From: Streptomyces sp. 15-116A
GTDB taxonomy: Bacteria; Actinomycetota; Actinomycetes; Streptomycetales; Streptomycetaceae
Assembly: GCF_025290915.1 (NCBI RefSeq)
Contig: NZ_JAOCQE010000005.1
Location: 18,190 to 82,189 of the forward strand
Length of the DNA: 64,000 bases
Reading direction: 5' to 3'
Below, piece by piece: positions 1 through 8,952 of this stretch. The position numbers and the translations under genes were made by a program. Numbering within the stretch: the stretch's first letter is position 1; each line of letters opens with the position of its first letter. A model generated the notes under the pieces. That model did not search any database. It was not told where the DNA came from and worked only from the letters and a program-made list of their open reading frames with translations.

Positions 1-2
1 TC

Positions 3-572
3 ACTGCCTTCACCACCGCCCTCGCCGAGGCGTACCGGCAGGGCCCAGACCGCTACCTTGCCCGCCCGCTTGCCGGAAGCACCGACCGTGACCCGTTCCA
101 GGCCGTTGACCCGCTCATCAATCGAGGCTGGTGCTTCGACCGCCCGGATCTAAGGACCTTCGCCATCACCGCACCCGACGGGCTCGCCACGCTGGAATAC
201 ACCACCGGCGACCTCGACCCGGCGATCGAGCTGGAAACCCGCGACGCGCGCTGGCACCTGTGGGCCGGCACCTCCTCAGCTCGGCCCTACTGGTACGCCA
301 CGGCCAGCACCGACACCCCCGCAGCCCTTCTGCGAGCTGTGACCGAGGCCGTGGCCGACCCCGCACCCCTGCCTCGATGGCGGGACGACACTTCCAGCTA
401 CGTCAAGGACCACGCCCAGACTTCCCCGATCCACCCGCCCTCTCCGCCGACGCCCACCCCGCTCGACGTCCGGCGGGCCGCAGCGTCCCGCCGCCCGGCC
501 GCGCTTCCCGCGGCCAGCGTTCCGCGCTGGAGCACCACCAGCCGACATGCCCTGCCCGGCCAACGCCGCTGA
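3..572 (+). CDS. DUF317 domain protein, 5' end outside window
   Basis: The reading frame is open from the window edge to a TGA at 572, so only the C-terminal 189 residues are seen. They begin with the end of one DUF317 repeat (AAFTTALAEAY-like) and contain a second one: an APDG turn, a beta-rich stretch with WHLWAG and a closing TDTPAALLRAVTEAVAD helix, as DUF317 repeats do. The last 60 residues are a Pro/Arg/Ser-rich tail. DUF317 proteins are common in Streptomyces accessory DNA and have no known function. It is followed 28 bp later by a small gene and then another DUF317 gene, probably one operon. Confidence 0.7.
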   Translation, partial: TAFTTALAEAYRQGPDRYLARPLAGSTDRDPFQAVDPLINRGWCFDRPDLRTFAITAPDGLATLEYTTGDLDPAIELETRDARWHLWAGTSSARPYWYATASTDTPAALLRAVTEAVADPAPLPRWRDDTSSYVKDHAQTSPIHPPSPPTPTPLDVRRAAASRRPAALPAASVPRWSTTSRHALPGQRR

Positions 573-600
573 CTCCACTCAACTCCGACCGGAGACCCTC

Positions 601-1089
601 GTGTTCCTGCAGGCTCCCGAGTTCTTCACCGAGCTGTGCCTTCCTTTCCACGAGCACGCCGTCGTGGGCAACACCTACTACGCCGCCCCCGTGCCGGGCA
701 CGCCGCTGCGTTTGCGGATTGACTTCACCCGCACCATCCACGCGGACACCTACGGCGGGCTGCGTGTCGCAGTCGTCCACCCGGAACGCGGGGAGATCGA
801 CGCGGTGGCACTCAGCTTCGTGGACCACGGAACCTTCCACCGCCGCGACGAAGCCACCAACACCCCTCCGAACACCAAGCAGTACGGCACCTTCGGCACC
901 TACCACCGCCCCGGCCGCCCCCCGTGGGACGGAGCCGTCACCACCGGGCTGCGCGACGCCATCGAGCAGTACACGGCCGTCTGGTTCCCCGGCGCCTGGG
1001 CTGCCTCCGCGCCCAAGCGTGCGGCCGGCCCCACGCCGCGCAGCACTCCAGCTCCGCCGACCGTCCCCGCCGGGGCCCGCACCCGCTGA
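601..1089 (+). CDS. hypothetical protein between two DUF317 genes
   Basis: A 162-residue protein that I do not recognise. GTG at 601 is preferred over ATG at 547 because GGAG lies just upstream of 601 and the next two genes show the same RBS-CTC-GTG pattern. Residues 20-120 look like a compact alpha/beta fold and the last 25 are Pro/Ala-rich. There is no signal peptide or membrane segment. The position between two DUF317 genes suggests it works with them. A similarly sized unknown gene sits between the DUF317 genes at 14.8-16.4 kb, though I saw no clear sequence similarity. Confidence 0.6.
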   Translation: MFLQAPEFFTELCLPFHEHAVVGNTYYAAPVPGTPLRLRIDFTRTIHADTYGGLRVAVVHPERGEIDAVALSFVDHGTFHRRDEATNTPPNTKQYGTFGTYHRPGRPPWDGAVTTGLRDAIEQYTAVWFPGAWAASAPKRAAGPTPRSTPAPPTVPAGARTR

Positions 1090-1136
1090 GCCTCGTCCCG
1101 TTCCCCGCGCCACCTACTCAGCAGGAGCATCTCCTC

Positions 1137-1937
1137 GTGTTGCCCGACCCACCACGCGACCCCTTCAACAATCTCGACCCTGCCCAGACCGTGAGAGTTC
1201 TCCCGCGTCACCTCGCCGGTCCCGGCCAGGCAGACCTGGAGACGATCTGGGCCTTCCCCTTCGACGACGGATGGCACCTTCACCAGGGACTCGAAGGGAT
1301 GGTGTTCGCCATCAGCCCCTGCGCCCGGCTGTGGACCCGCTTCGCTCCCAAGCCCGAGGAGCGAGGCGCAGACACGTGGACCATCGGCATGGACCGTGCC
1401 CCCTTCGGCCCGCGGGCCTGGGAGATCACCTTCGACGCCACCACCCCCGCCGAACTCCTGCGCGACGTCCACACCGAACTGCTCGACCTGTACCTCGAAG
1501 ACCGCCACAGCGACAAGAACCACCTGGTCGAGGATCCGACGGCCCCGCACGAGGTGTACACGCCGCTCCTCACCCACGGCTGGAGCCACAGCGTCAAAAC
1601 GGACGGTACGCAGACCTTTCTGCCACCAGAGGGCCTTGGCGGTGTGCGTCACCGGTACGCCACCACTGGGTCCGACGGTCCGGCCTGGCGGGCGTGGGGC
1701 GGATACCCGAGCGAGCCGCACTGGCAGGCCCAGTTCTCTGCCGGCGCGCCCACCACCCTCGCCGCGGCTTTCACCGCCTCGCTGATCTCCACCGAACCGC
1801 TGCACCGGGCCGTGAAGCAGATCCCCTTCCACACCCGTCGTCACCTCTACGTCGCACCGGCTGCAACCCCGCAGCCGCCCAGCCATCTGCCGCCCGCTCT
1901 GCCGTCCGCACCCCACCCCGCCGGCCGCGCCCGCTGA
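1137..1937 (+). CDS. DUF317 domain protein
   Basis: 266 residues starting at GTG 1137 with AGGAG nine bases upstream. Two DUF317-type repeats can be seen. The first covers about residues 40-120, with WAFPFDDGW and a closing TTPAELLRDVHTELLD helix. The second covers about 140-225, with HGWSHSVKTDGTQ, WRAWGGYPSEPHWQ and a closing helix before LISTEPLHR. The tail is Pro/Ala-rich. Function is unknown for the family. It lies 47 bp after the previous gene and 33 bp before the secreted SpaA-type protein, so all four genes may be cotranscribed. Confidence 0.72.
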   Translation: MLPDPPRDPFNNLDPAQTVRVLPRHLAGPGQADLETIWAFPFDDGWHLHQGLEGMVFAISPCARLWTRFAPKPEERGADTWTIGMDRAPFGPRAWEITFDATTPAELLRDVHTELLDLYLEDRHSDKNHLVEDPTAPHEVYTPLLTHGWSHSVKTDGTQTFLPPEGLGGVRHRYATTGSDGPAWRAWGGYPSEPHWQAQFSAGAPTTLAAAFTASLISTEPLHRAVKQIPFHTRRHLYVAPAATPQPPSHLPPALPSAPHPAGRAR

Positions 1938-1970
1938 CCTCCCCCGACCGATCAAGGAGTCCCCTTCCTC

Positions 1971-3002
1971 GTGCACGCACATCTCGTCCGATCCGCCGCC
2001 GCCATCGCCGTCGCCGCGGCCGGCACCCTCACCTGGGCACCGGCCGCGAGTGCCGAGCCCACCGAACCGACCCCCTCAGCCTCCGCCGCTGCCGAGACTC
2101 CGGCTGCGGACGCGGGCAGCGTCGAGATCACCACCAGGGACACAGCCGGAGACGCCCTGCCCGGCGCCCCCGGCGCCGTGTTCCTGCTGCTCGACTCCGC
2201 CGGCCAGGAAGCCGGACACGGGAAGACCGACGCACAGGGAAAGCTGACCTTCTCCGACCTCGCGCCCGGCGTCTACCGGCTCAAGGAGACGGCCTCCGGC
2301 AGCCCGCTCCACGAGGTCGTCGCCGACCAGGACGTCATCGTCACCCCCGGCGCGACCACCCGGCTGACGATCACCGATCCCTTCAAGGCCGCCAAGGTCC
2401 TCCTGCAGGCCAAGGACGACAAGACCGGCAAGCTCCTGTCCGGCGCGACCGTGAACATCGGCACCGGCACCTCGACGCTGCTCACCCTGACCACGGGAGC
2501 TAAGGGCACAGCCTCCGGAGAGCTGCCCATGTCGAGCCGGAAGGCCCAGTTCTGGGTCAAAGAGATCAAAGCCCCTGCCGGCTACGACCTGTACAAGCCC
2601 ACCAAGACGTTCACCGCTGCTCCCGGCGACCCGGTGACCGTGACCGTCACCAACGCCAAGACCACCACGACCCCGAAGCCTGAACCCTCGGGTAAGCCCA
2701 CGCACACGCCCACCGACACACCCTCCTCCAGCCCAGGCAAGCCGAACAGCGGTACGGACAGGGCCACGCCGTCCGTAACGGATAGCGACACACCGGAAAC
2801 CGACACTTCCGCCATCGCAGCCACCCCGGTCGGCGACTCCACACCGAAGACGCCGACGGGCTCCCTCGCCCACACCGGTGCTGACGCCACGCCGTGGCTG
2901 ATCGGCGGCGCGGCCGTTCTGATCGCGGCCGGTGGAGGCGCCCTCACCGTGGCACGCCGCAGTCGCACCGACAGCCACACAGAAGACAACACCGGGAGCT
3001 GA
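1971..3002 (+). CDS. secreted SpaA-fold protein with LAHTG sortase signal
   Basis: 343 residues starting at GTG 1971 with AAGGAG 12 bases upstream. Residues 1-28 are a signal peptide ending ASA. Residues about 46-135 and 140-230 read as two SpaA/Cna-B type prealbumin-like domains: TTRDTAGDALPGA then YRLKETASG, and AKDDKTGKLLSGA then VKEIKAPAGYDLY. A Pro/Thr/Ser-rich stalk follows. LAHTG at 299-303, a hydrophobic helix and a basic tail form a cell-wall sorting signal. LAXTG is the known sortase E type in Streptomyces. It is likely a surface stalk or adhesin displayed by a chromosomal sortase, as no sortase gene is in the window. Confidence 0.82.
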   Translation: MHAHLVRSAAAIAVAAAGTLTWAPAASAEPTEPTPSASAAAETPAADAGSVEITTRDTAGDALPGAPGAVFLLLDSAGQEAGHGKTDAQGKLTFSDLAPGVYRLKETASGSPLHEVVADQDVIVTPGATTRLTITDPFKAAKVLLQAKDDKTGKLLSGATVNIGTGTSTLLTLTTGAKGTASGELPMSSRKAQFWVKEIKAPAGYDLYKPTKTFTAAPGDPVTVTVTNAKTTTTPKPEPSGKPTHTPTDTPSSSPGKPNSGTDRATPSVTDSDTPETDTSAIAATPVGDSTPKTPTGSLAHTGADATPWLIGGAAVLIAAGGGALTVARRSRTDSHTEDNTGS

Positions 3003-3120
3003 CCGCACCCACCCTTCTTCACTACACGGAGCCCCCGCAGCCCCAGCTGGACACGCTGTTCGCGACCGCCAACAGCGTCCTCCTGGATGTGGGGGCCTCG
3101 GTGTTTGTGAACCGCCCCTC

Positions 3121-3126
3121 TATAAT
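3121..3126 (+). promoter_or_regulatory. -10 box of a probable leaderless promoter
   Basis: A perfect TATAAT lies seven bases before the GTG at 3134, so transcription would begin at or next to the start codon. No Shine-Dalgarno sequence is present. This supports 3134 as the real start of the interrupted DUF6233 gene. I see no clear -35 box. Confidence 0.5.
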
Positions 3127-3133
3127 CGAACGT

Positions 3134-3283
3134 GTGAGCGATACTCCGTCCCGTCTGGAACTGCTGCAGTTCACGCGCCGCGTGGTCGAGCAGCAGGCGC
3201 GGGCGAGCCTTCGGCAGCTAGACCGGTGGATCGCCGATTCTCTGGGGCTTCGAGCTGTTGCCGCGGCAGAGATCTCACGTTGA
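3134..3283 (+). pseudogene. DUF6233 gene, N-terminal half, cut by Tn554-like element
   Basis: The frame begins VSDTPSRLELLQFTRRVVEQ and continues to LDRWIADS, matching the N-terminal helix of Streptomyces DUF6233 proteins (LxLLxFxRRV, then DRWIA). After about base 3238 the sequence no longer resembles the family and reaches a TGA at 3283. The missing C-terminal half is found in the same orientation at about 7603-7875. The simplest reading is one gene split by insertion of the transposon that lies between. Confidence 0.65.
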
Positions 3284-3355
3284 TGCAGCTCAGCGCCAGT
3301 GTCTGTGACTCTATCCAGCGCAACAGGTGTGGTGCTATCGCCGGATCGGGTGAGT

Positions 3356-3883
3356 TCAGCGAGTCTCCCGAGGGCCGTGGTTGAGTGCTCGGGTCAGTTC
3401 TCGGTTCGCGGCTCGTGACGCGTCGAGCTCATCGGTTCGCTCACCCAACTCGCCCTGCACATCGGCGAGTTGTTGTTCCAGTCTCGTGATCTGTCGTTGC
3501 AGTTGATCGACGTCAACGGGGGCGCCGAGTCCGGAGTCAGCCCAGGCTGATTGCCCCATTGACTCGGAGAGCCGTTTCTCCAACTGTCGGACCCGTGTCT
3601 GCAGGCGGGTGTTCCGCTCAAGAGCATTGGCCAGGTCCGCTTGGAGCGAGGCCCTGCTCACGGCGGCTTGGCGGCCTTCCGACGGCGGGGCCGCAGCGGC
3701 GGCATGGACGCGTTCGAGCAGGTCTCGGTGGCGATAGAGGAACGTGCGGTCCACTCGCGCCGTGCGGGCGAGCGAAGCGACGGTGATTGCCTCGTCGGCC
3801 CGCAGGGCGGCGTCGAGGGCCTTGAGGACGCGTTCGCGGCGCCGGGCCGAGTCGGCTCGGCGCCCCTCGATCATGCTGGTCAT
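3356..3883 (-). CDS. tnpC: TnpC-like / DUF6262 coiled-coil transposition protein
   Basis: 175 residues. The N-terminal 55 form an HTH-like segment (ITVASLARTARVDRTFLYRH) and the rest is a long heptad-rich coiled coil (LANALERNTRLQTRVRQLEK, then ITRLEQQLADVQGELGERT). This is the layout of DUF6262 proteins found third in Tn554-like operons; in Tn554, TnpC influences efficiency and orientation of transposition. The ATG overlaps the stop of tnpB (ATGA at 3883-3880). It is the only intact gene of the element. Confidence 0.75.
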   Translation of the reverse strand: MTSMIEGRRADSARRRERVLKALDAALRADEAITVASLARTARVDRTFLYRHRDLLERVHAAAAAPPSEGRQAAVSRASLQADLANALERNTRLQTRVRQLEKRLSESMGQSAWADSGLGAPVDVDQLQRQITRLEQQLADVQGELGERTDELDASRAANRELTRALNHGPRETR

Positions 3884-6340
3884 ACGGTTCGCTCCGGGCG
3901 GATGTCGGGCAGGGGCTGGCGGATGCGGGGCATTCCGAGTGAGACGACTTGGCGGCTGCGGCGGACGAGGGTGACGGCCTCCTGGATCTTCAGGCGGTCG
4001 TCGTCGGTGAGGTCATCGAGGTCTTCCTTGAGACGGCGGACCAGGCGGCGGACTCGGGTGATCTCCTCGTCGGAGGGCATCGCCTCATCCCTCGCCCAAC
4101 CGTCGGCGTGGGCGAAGGCGGCCAGGCGTTCGCGGTTCCGCAGCAGGTCGGCGAGGTATGCCTCCAGGTCGGGCAGGTAGGAGATGTCCGTGCGGAAGTG
4201 GCCGCAGCCGACGCAGCGGAAACGGACTGGGCAGTCATGGCCGCCGGCTGCGACGTTCGACGGTTCGGTGCAGACGCCGTAGGGGACGGCGACCTCGCCG
4301 ATGGCCCGACGCGCGTGCTCGGAGTCGAGCAGGGCCTTGGCTGTGCGCCAGACGCGTTTGCCGTGCCGGTCGAATTGCATCGTCGTGACGCGGTCGACGG
4401 CTTCGCGCCGTCGCTCCTGACCGATCCGGTAGTAACGCTGCGTAGTGCCGAGCTCGGCGATGGTCCATCAGGACCTTGAGGACATCGACCGGGGTTCCGG
4501 CATCGGCATGCCGCTGGGCATAGGTGTGCCGGTAGGCGTAGAGAACAACTTTCGACTTGTCGAAAGGCAGCATCTTCGTCACCCGCTCGCCGTGGATCTC
4601 GACCATGGTGGGGACGAGGATCTCGGGAAGGGAAGTCACCCAGGCTCGGTGCTGGTCCCCGATCGTGTTGTGCGCCATCGGTTTGGTGCCATGCGGATTG
4701 GTCACCACGGAAGGCAGCAGCCGGAGGTCTTTGCTGGGAGTATGAGGGAATCGAGCCCTGGTTCGCTGCTGCTGCGTCACGATGAGGGCGGCTGTGTTTT
4801 CGGAGATGGGAAGGCGCCGCCCGTTTCTGAGTGCCTTGTGATTGTCATAGATCAGAACAGGCTGTCCATCGCCATCTTTGTCAAGGCAGTCCCAAGGTAG
4901 CTTGGCGATCTCGCCCGGGCGCCGACCGGTATCGATCAGCAGCTCAATCGCTGTGCGGTTCTGCGTGTCTGCAATCATGTCTAGGTGGGCGCAGATTTGA
5001 CGCATCACCTCAAGCGGAAGATCCCGGCCAGCCTCAGTGTCCTCTGGGTCATCCGGAATATCTCCTTCGCGAAGACAGAAGTCGTCCGCCAGCCCGTGGA
5101 GGATCTGGCCCCGCTGCGTGAGACCCAGGGTCCGCATACGGCTAAGCAATCGACGGCAGGCACGGGCATCTTCGCAGTGGCGGGACGCTGCGATCTCCCC
5201 CCTCTCCCGGAGGTACCGCAGTCGATTGAGGAAGAGAGTGATGTCCTCCCTGGTGAGAAGACGCAGATCCGCACCGCTGTCAGACCGGTTGAGCCGCAAA
5301 CTCTCGGAGAGACGGGCCACAGCATTGATCTGTCGCTGGACCGTTCCTGTGGCGGTCGGGCCCCGACGACGTGGAACGTCATCCAGAGCCCATGCCTTCG
5401 TTGCCTCGCGCAACCACGGTTGGGTGATCGCCTCGAAGTGCAAGCGGCCCTTCAGGCCAAAGACCGACCCGATCCAAGTGTCCTTTTTCCGTTCCGTTTC
5501 TGCCGATAGCCAGGCATGCGTGACGTGTTTGAGGAAGGTCGTGGCCCACCTTCTTGAGCTGCCCGAGAGATCGCCGCTATCCAACTGGCCGAGCGAGTCA
5601 AGTTGCTGTCGACGAACCGCGTCGCAGAGTGGCCGCAGCTGATAGTCATGCAGTTTCACCCCCGCAGCCAGGCATTCCTGCATCGCATAGAGGAACTCGG
5701 AAACGACATGGTCGGACAGGCCGCGCAGGTTGATGACGCCCTGTTCGGGGACGGCTGGTTCGGTCCGCCGCCAGGCATCTTCGTCCACGGGGCGCCGTTT
5801 GCGCCATCGATGCTCGTGCGCGCGGCAGTAAGGGGGAGCCTCTCGGGCCCGGTCACGAAGGCATGCCTCGACCAGGCAAGGGCCAAACGCCCGCAGAGGC
5901 TGAGCCTGCGGGCTTCGGATGAACTCTTCCAGTGACAGACGAGAGCGATTGCACTGAAGACGATGCACATAGCACAAGCGCCCGGGGGCCGTCTCCCAAG
6001 GTCGAGCGCACTTGGGGACATGGCAGTTGGAGACCCCGATTCCTCGCCATCGCCGTCCGACTGTAGCCACGAACACCTCGAACGTCAGCCCGCTTTTTTC
6101 CCACCTCCTCCCACACCCACCGCACAGCCCGTGATACTTGGCGTGTTGCAGTCGCTGCTTGCAGTCGGATAGTAGACAGGTCGTGGCACCGACAAGCGGG
6201 TGGTCAATGGGGAAGACGACAATCCTGACTGCGGGATCCCAGCCCACCATGGTCAGGAATTCCGGGGTCACTTTCTCCATCAGATCCCGGGCGGATTGCC
6301 CACGGTCCACCGGAGAGTGGGAAGCACTGAAAGCCTTCAC
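3880..6340 (-). pseudogene. tnpB: TnpB-like tyrosine recombinase, frameshifted
   Basis: The frame from 6340 encodes three Cys-rich zinc-binding-like segments (CLLSDC...CGGC, CHVPKC...CYVHRLQC, CLVEAC...CRAH), an SAM-like core-binding region and the recombinase domain with Arg box TGRRPGEIAKLPW and AYRHTYAQRHADAGTPVDVL. At about 4455, just after LMDH, reading moves out of frame. The other frame resumes with TTQRYYRIG, which carries the expected catalytic Tyr, and runs through CVGCGHFRTD to a TGA at 3880 that overlaps tnpC. One extra base (or two missing) explains it. The start overlaps the tnpA stop. Confidence 0.72.
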
Positions 6341-7499
6341 TTCCTCACCCCGTCGATCACAGTCCGTGAAGAAGGAACCCGCTCAACGGCTGCACGCAAG
6401 CGGGACGGTTTGGGGTGCAGGTAGGGCCGGGCTGAATTCGGGTGCTTCTGTCCCAAGAGAGCCTGTACCTCATCGAGAGTGCCACCAGCGTCACTGACGT
6501 TGCTGGCCATGGCATGTCGACACATGTGCGGAGCGATATTCCGCCCGAGTCCAGCCCTCTTCGCCAGCGACTCGACGAGCTCGCCGATCGCGTCTGGGGT
6601 GACGGGCGAGCCATAGGGCGGGCGGAAGAGATTGACCAGGATGAAGTCGCTGCCGCCGCGCCGAGCAGCCCGTGCCGTTCAAGCATGTATTGGTCGAATG
6701 CCTGCACCACCAGGAAGTCCACGGGCAGGGCGTGCGACTTCCGGGATTTCGACCATGCATTGTTGACGTTCTGGCGCCGGACGACATGAAGGTGGGCGCC
6801 CTCAATGTCGCAGCCCAGCGACCGGGAGTCCATCAGCAGGTGGGCATCCGTCCGCCGCAGGCCCGCTGCCTGGCCTCGACGGAGGCCCACTCGGGCCAGT
6901 AGCAGGACAATCAGGCGGTCCCGGGCTGATCGGCAGGCCAGAAACATGGCCACGATCTCCTCGTCGCTGGCCCGGTCGACATCGGTCTCCGGCTCCTGGA
7001 GCCGATGGCGGGCCCGCAGCCGGTAGCGCAGACTGCTGTCCTCACCACGGGCCTCGGACGGCAGGTCGTTCGTGTCGCCGAGCTCGTAGATCTGTTCAAG
7101 GATCCAACCCGGGACGCTCTTGTTCACCACCCCGTGGGCGAGGAATCCGCGGACCGCAGTGAGTACCTTGTTGATGCGTCCATCGGTGCGGACCGGCTTC
7201 GAGCCGGGGCCCGGCACGACGACGCGGCGCTCGCCGCCGTTCCCGGGCGTCCACCGCAGCCAGAGCATGAACAGTCCCATATCCTGGGCCGCAGTCCCCC
7301 AGTCACGCTTGGTGAGCAAGCACCAGGTCAAAAACAGGCAGATGCTCTCCGCGTACGCCTTCGTCGTTGTCTCCGCGCGACCGCGGCCCAGCCGAAGTTC
7401 CCGCAGGAACCGATCCGCCTCGTCGACCGACACCAGGTCGTCGTCCACCACAGTCCAGTACCGGGTGCCTGAAGGCATCCGCACAGGGAAAGCACGCAT
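6337..7499 (-). pseudogene. tnpA: TnpA-like tyrosine recombinase, frameshifted
   Basis: ATG at 7499 has GAAGAGG four bases upstream. The first frame holds the core-binding domain and the first catalytic Arg region (LLLARVGLRRGQAAGLRRTD). It goes wrong after RHGLLGA near 6655. A second frame resumes with SDFILVNLFRPPYGSP and carries PHMCRHAMASNV (HxxR box), LLGQKHPNSARPYLH with the probable nucleophile Tyr, and a TGA at 6337 that overlaps the tnpB start. One missing base in a GC-rich run would account for it. Sequencing error is possible. Confidence 0.7.
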
Positions 7500-7602
7500 C
7501 CGTACCTCTTCTCCACGAGCCAATCGCAACGATCCGCCGCAGAGCCACACCCCCCGAGAACCGTCGTAGCAGGCCCAACGAGGGGGCTGACCACGACGTC
7601 AC

Positions 7603-7875
7603 ACCACGGTTCCCGAACCCCCAGAGAACGCGGACGAGGAGCGTCGCGAGGCCGAGCGACGGCAGGCCGAGGAGCGGCGACTGCCGCCCCCGGAGTGGCT
7701 GATCGAGCGGGGCCTTGACCGGAGCAGCCTGGTGGCGGTGCACACGGGGGACTGCTGGGACCCGGGTAAGCGCCAGATGCCGGCGACGCGGGAGCAGGCA
7801 CGCGACGCGATACGTCAGCAGGTTCCGGCGTGCTCGAAGTGTCGGCCGGACACGCGGCTGGGCCTGCTGGAGTAG
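7603..7875 (+). pseudogene. DUF6233 gene, C-terminal half
   Basis: Reading toward the TAG at 7873-7875, the frame has no plausible start codon and begins after an in-frame TGA at about 7588. It encodes DEERREAERRQAEERR, PPPEWLIERGL, VHTGDCWDPGKR and CSKCRPDTRLGLLE, which is the conserved C-terminal part of DUF6233 proteins, including their CxxCRPDTxLG ending. It complements the fragment at 3134-3238. DUF6233 has no assigned function; the three Cys may bind metal. Confidence 0.7.
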
Positions 7876-7917
7876 TCCGGCGCGCGGGCGGTCCGGGCGG
7901 CGTTTGAGGGTGGCGGG

Positions 7918-8790
7918 GTGGAGTTCCCTGTCGACGTCGCCCTGGCCGAGCTGGTGCCGCAACTGCCGACCGGGCCGCGCTGGTGGTATGAAGTGAAGCT
8001 CGACGGTCACCGGACAGTTTTGTGGCGGCTGGCTGAGACGGTTCGACTTCAAGCGCGGTCGGGTCGGGACGTGACGACGCCCTGGATGGATCTTGCCGTG
8101 GCGGGGATGGCCCTGCCGCCTGGTGTCGTCCTGGACGGCGAGGCAGTCGTCGTGGTTGACGGGCAGGTGTCGTTCGAGGCCGCTCAGGCTCGGGCGGCTT
8201 CCTCGCCTGCACGGTCGCGGGAGCTGGCGGCGCGGCACCCTGCGCTGCTCATCGTGTGGGACGTTTTGTCGTTGCCCACCGGGGACGTGAGGGGGCGTCC
8301 GTATGAGGAGCGGCGCGCCTTGATGCTGGACATGGTGGCCGGGCTGCCGGAGGGGTCGCCAATCCAGGCAGTGTCGGCGACGGAAGACGTGGAGGTCGCC
8401 CGGGTCTGGTACGAGACGCTGACCGGCTCCGGTGTGGAGGGGGTGGTGGCGAAGTCGGGGCGGTCGCCGTACCGGGCGGGTCGGTCGTCGTCGTGGAAGA
8501 AGGTCAGACACGCGGAGACGATCGACGCGGAGGTGGTGGGGTTCACGGGGGCGGCGGGTCGGCCGCGGGCGCTGGCAGTGCGGTTGCCTGACGGCCGTGT
8601 TGCATTGTCTCAGCGGCTCGGGGCGCAGCTGGCCGCGCAGGTCGCGGCGGCGCTGGTCGATGTTGCCCCGGCCGCGCGAGGTCGGGCGGCCGGAGGCGAG
8701 TCGTTCACGGCGGCGGAGCCCGGACTACTCGTCGAGGTGCTGGCGGGGACGACGAGGCATGCCGTGGTCACCGTGACGCGCGTGCGGTGA
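7918..8790 (+). CDS. ATP-dependent DNA ligase
   Basis: 290 residues with the covalent nucleotidyltransferase motifs in order: KLDGHR (K27, AMP-accepting lysine), DGE at 73-75, EGVVAK at 174-179 and WKKVR at 193-197. A short OB-fold-like C-terminal region follows. It lacks the N-terminal DNA-binding domain of large ligases, so it is a small accessory ligase that probably acts in repair. GTG 7918 is preceded by GAGGG. The gene follows the DUF6233 remnant by 42 bp and may have been its operon partner before the transposon arrived. Confidence 0.85.
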   Translation: MEFPVDVALAELVPQLPTGPRWWYEVKLDGHRTVLWRLAETVRLQARSGRDVTTPWMDLAVAGMALPPGVVLDGEAVVVVDGQVSFEAAQARAASSPARSRELAARHPALLIVWDVLSLPTGDVRGRPYEERRALMLDMVAGLPEGSPIQAVSATEDVEVARVWYETLTGSGVEGVVAKSGRSPYRAGRSSSWKKVRHAETIDAEVVGFTGAAGRPRALAVRLPDGRVALSQRLGAQLAAQVAAALVDVAPAARGRAAGGESFTAAEPGLLVEVLAGTTRHAVVTVTRVR

Positions 8791-8941
8791 GCTGCCGCGA
8801 ACCAATCGGGAGGAATAGCTGGCCTTCAGCTCGGCGAAGGACCGCGGGTCCCAGCGCACGAACTCCTCGCTTCGGCGTGGGTGTGGGCACGCCACCTCTG
8901 AGCTGGGCCTCCGTTATCCACGAACGCGCGGACACCTCGTT

Positions 8942-8947
8942 ACGCTG
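8942..8947 (+). promoter_or_regulatory. -10-like box of a possible leaderless promoter
   Basis: TACGCT lies six bases before the GTG at 8953 and no Shine-Dalgarno sequence is present, which fits leaderless transcription of the downstream GNAT-like gene. The -35 region is not clear. Confidence 0.35.
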
Positions 8948-8952
8948 CGGCC

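Larger units (their letters stand above)
3239..7600 (-). mobile_element. Tn554-like transposon (tnpA-tnpB-tnpC)
   Basis: About 4.36 kb bounded by the two halves of a DUF6233 gene. It holds three minus-strand genes in the order tnpA, tnpB, tnpC, joined by 4-base ATGA overlaps, which is the Tn554-family transposition module of two tyrosine recombinases plus a coiled-coil partner. No terminal inverted repeats or target duplication are evident, as known for this family. No cargo gene is present. Ends are approximate, set by where similarity to DUF6233 stops. Both recombinases are frameshifted, so the copy is probably immobile. Confidence 0.65.

Noticed and set aside
131..2503. A 790-codon plus-strand frame across the DUF317 genes
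   Set aside because: It is very rich in Arg/Pro/Ser, has no domain and overlaps four genes with clear starts. It is a shadow frame of high-GC coding DNA.
4440..6670. Programmed frameshifting in tnpA and tnpB
   Set aside because: I see no slippery heptamer or downstream pseudoknot at either break, and the required shifts have opposite sign. Mutation or sequencing error is simpler.
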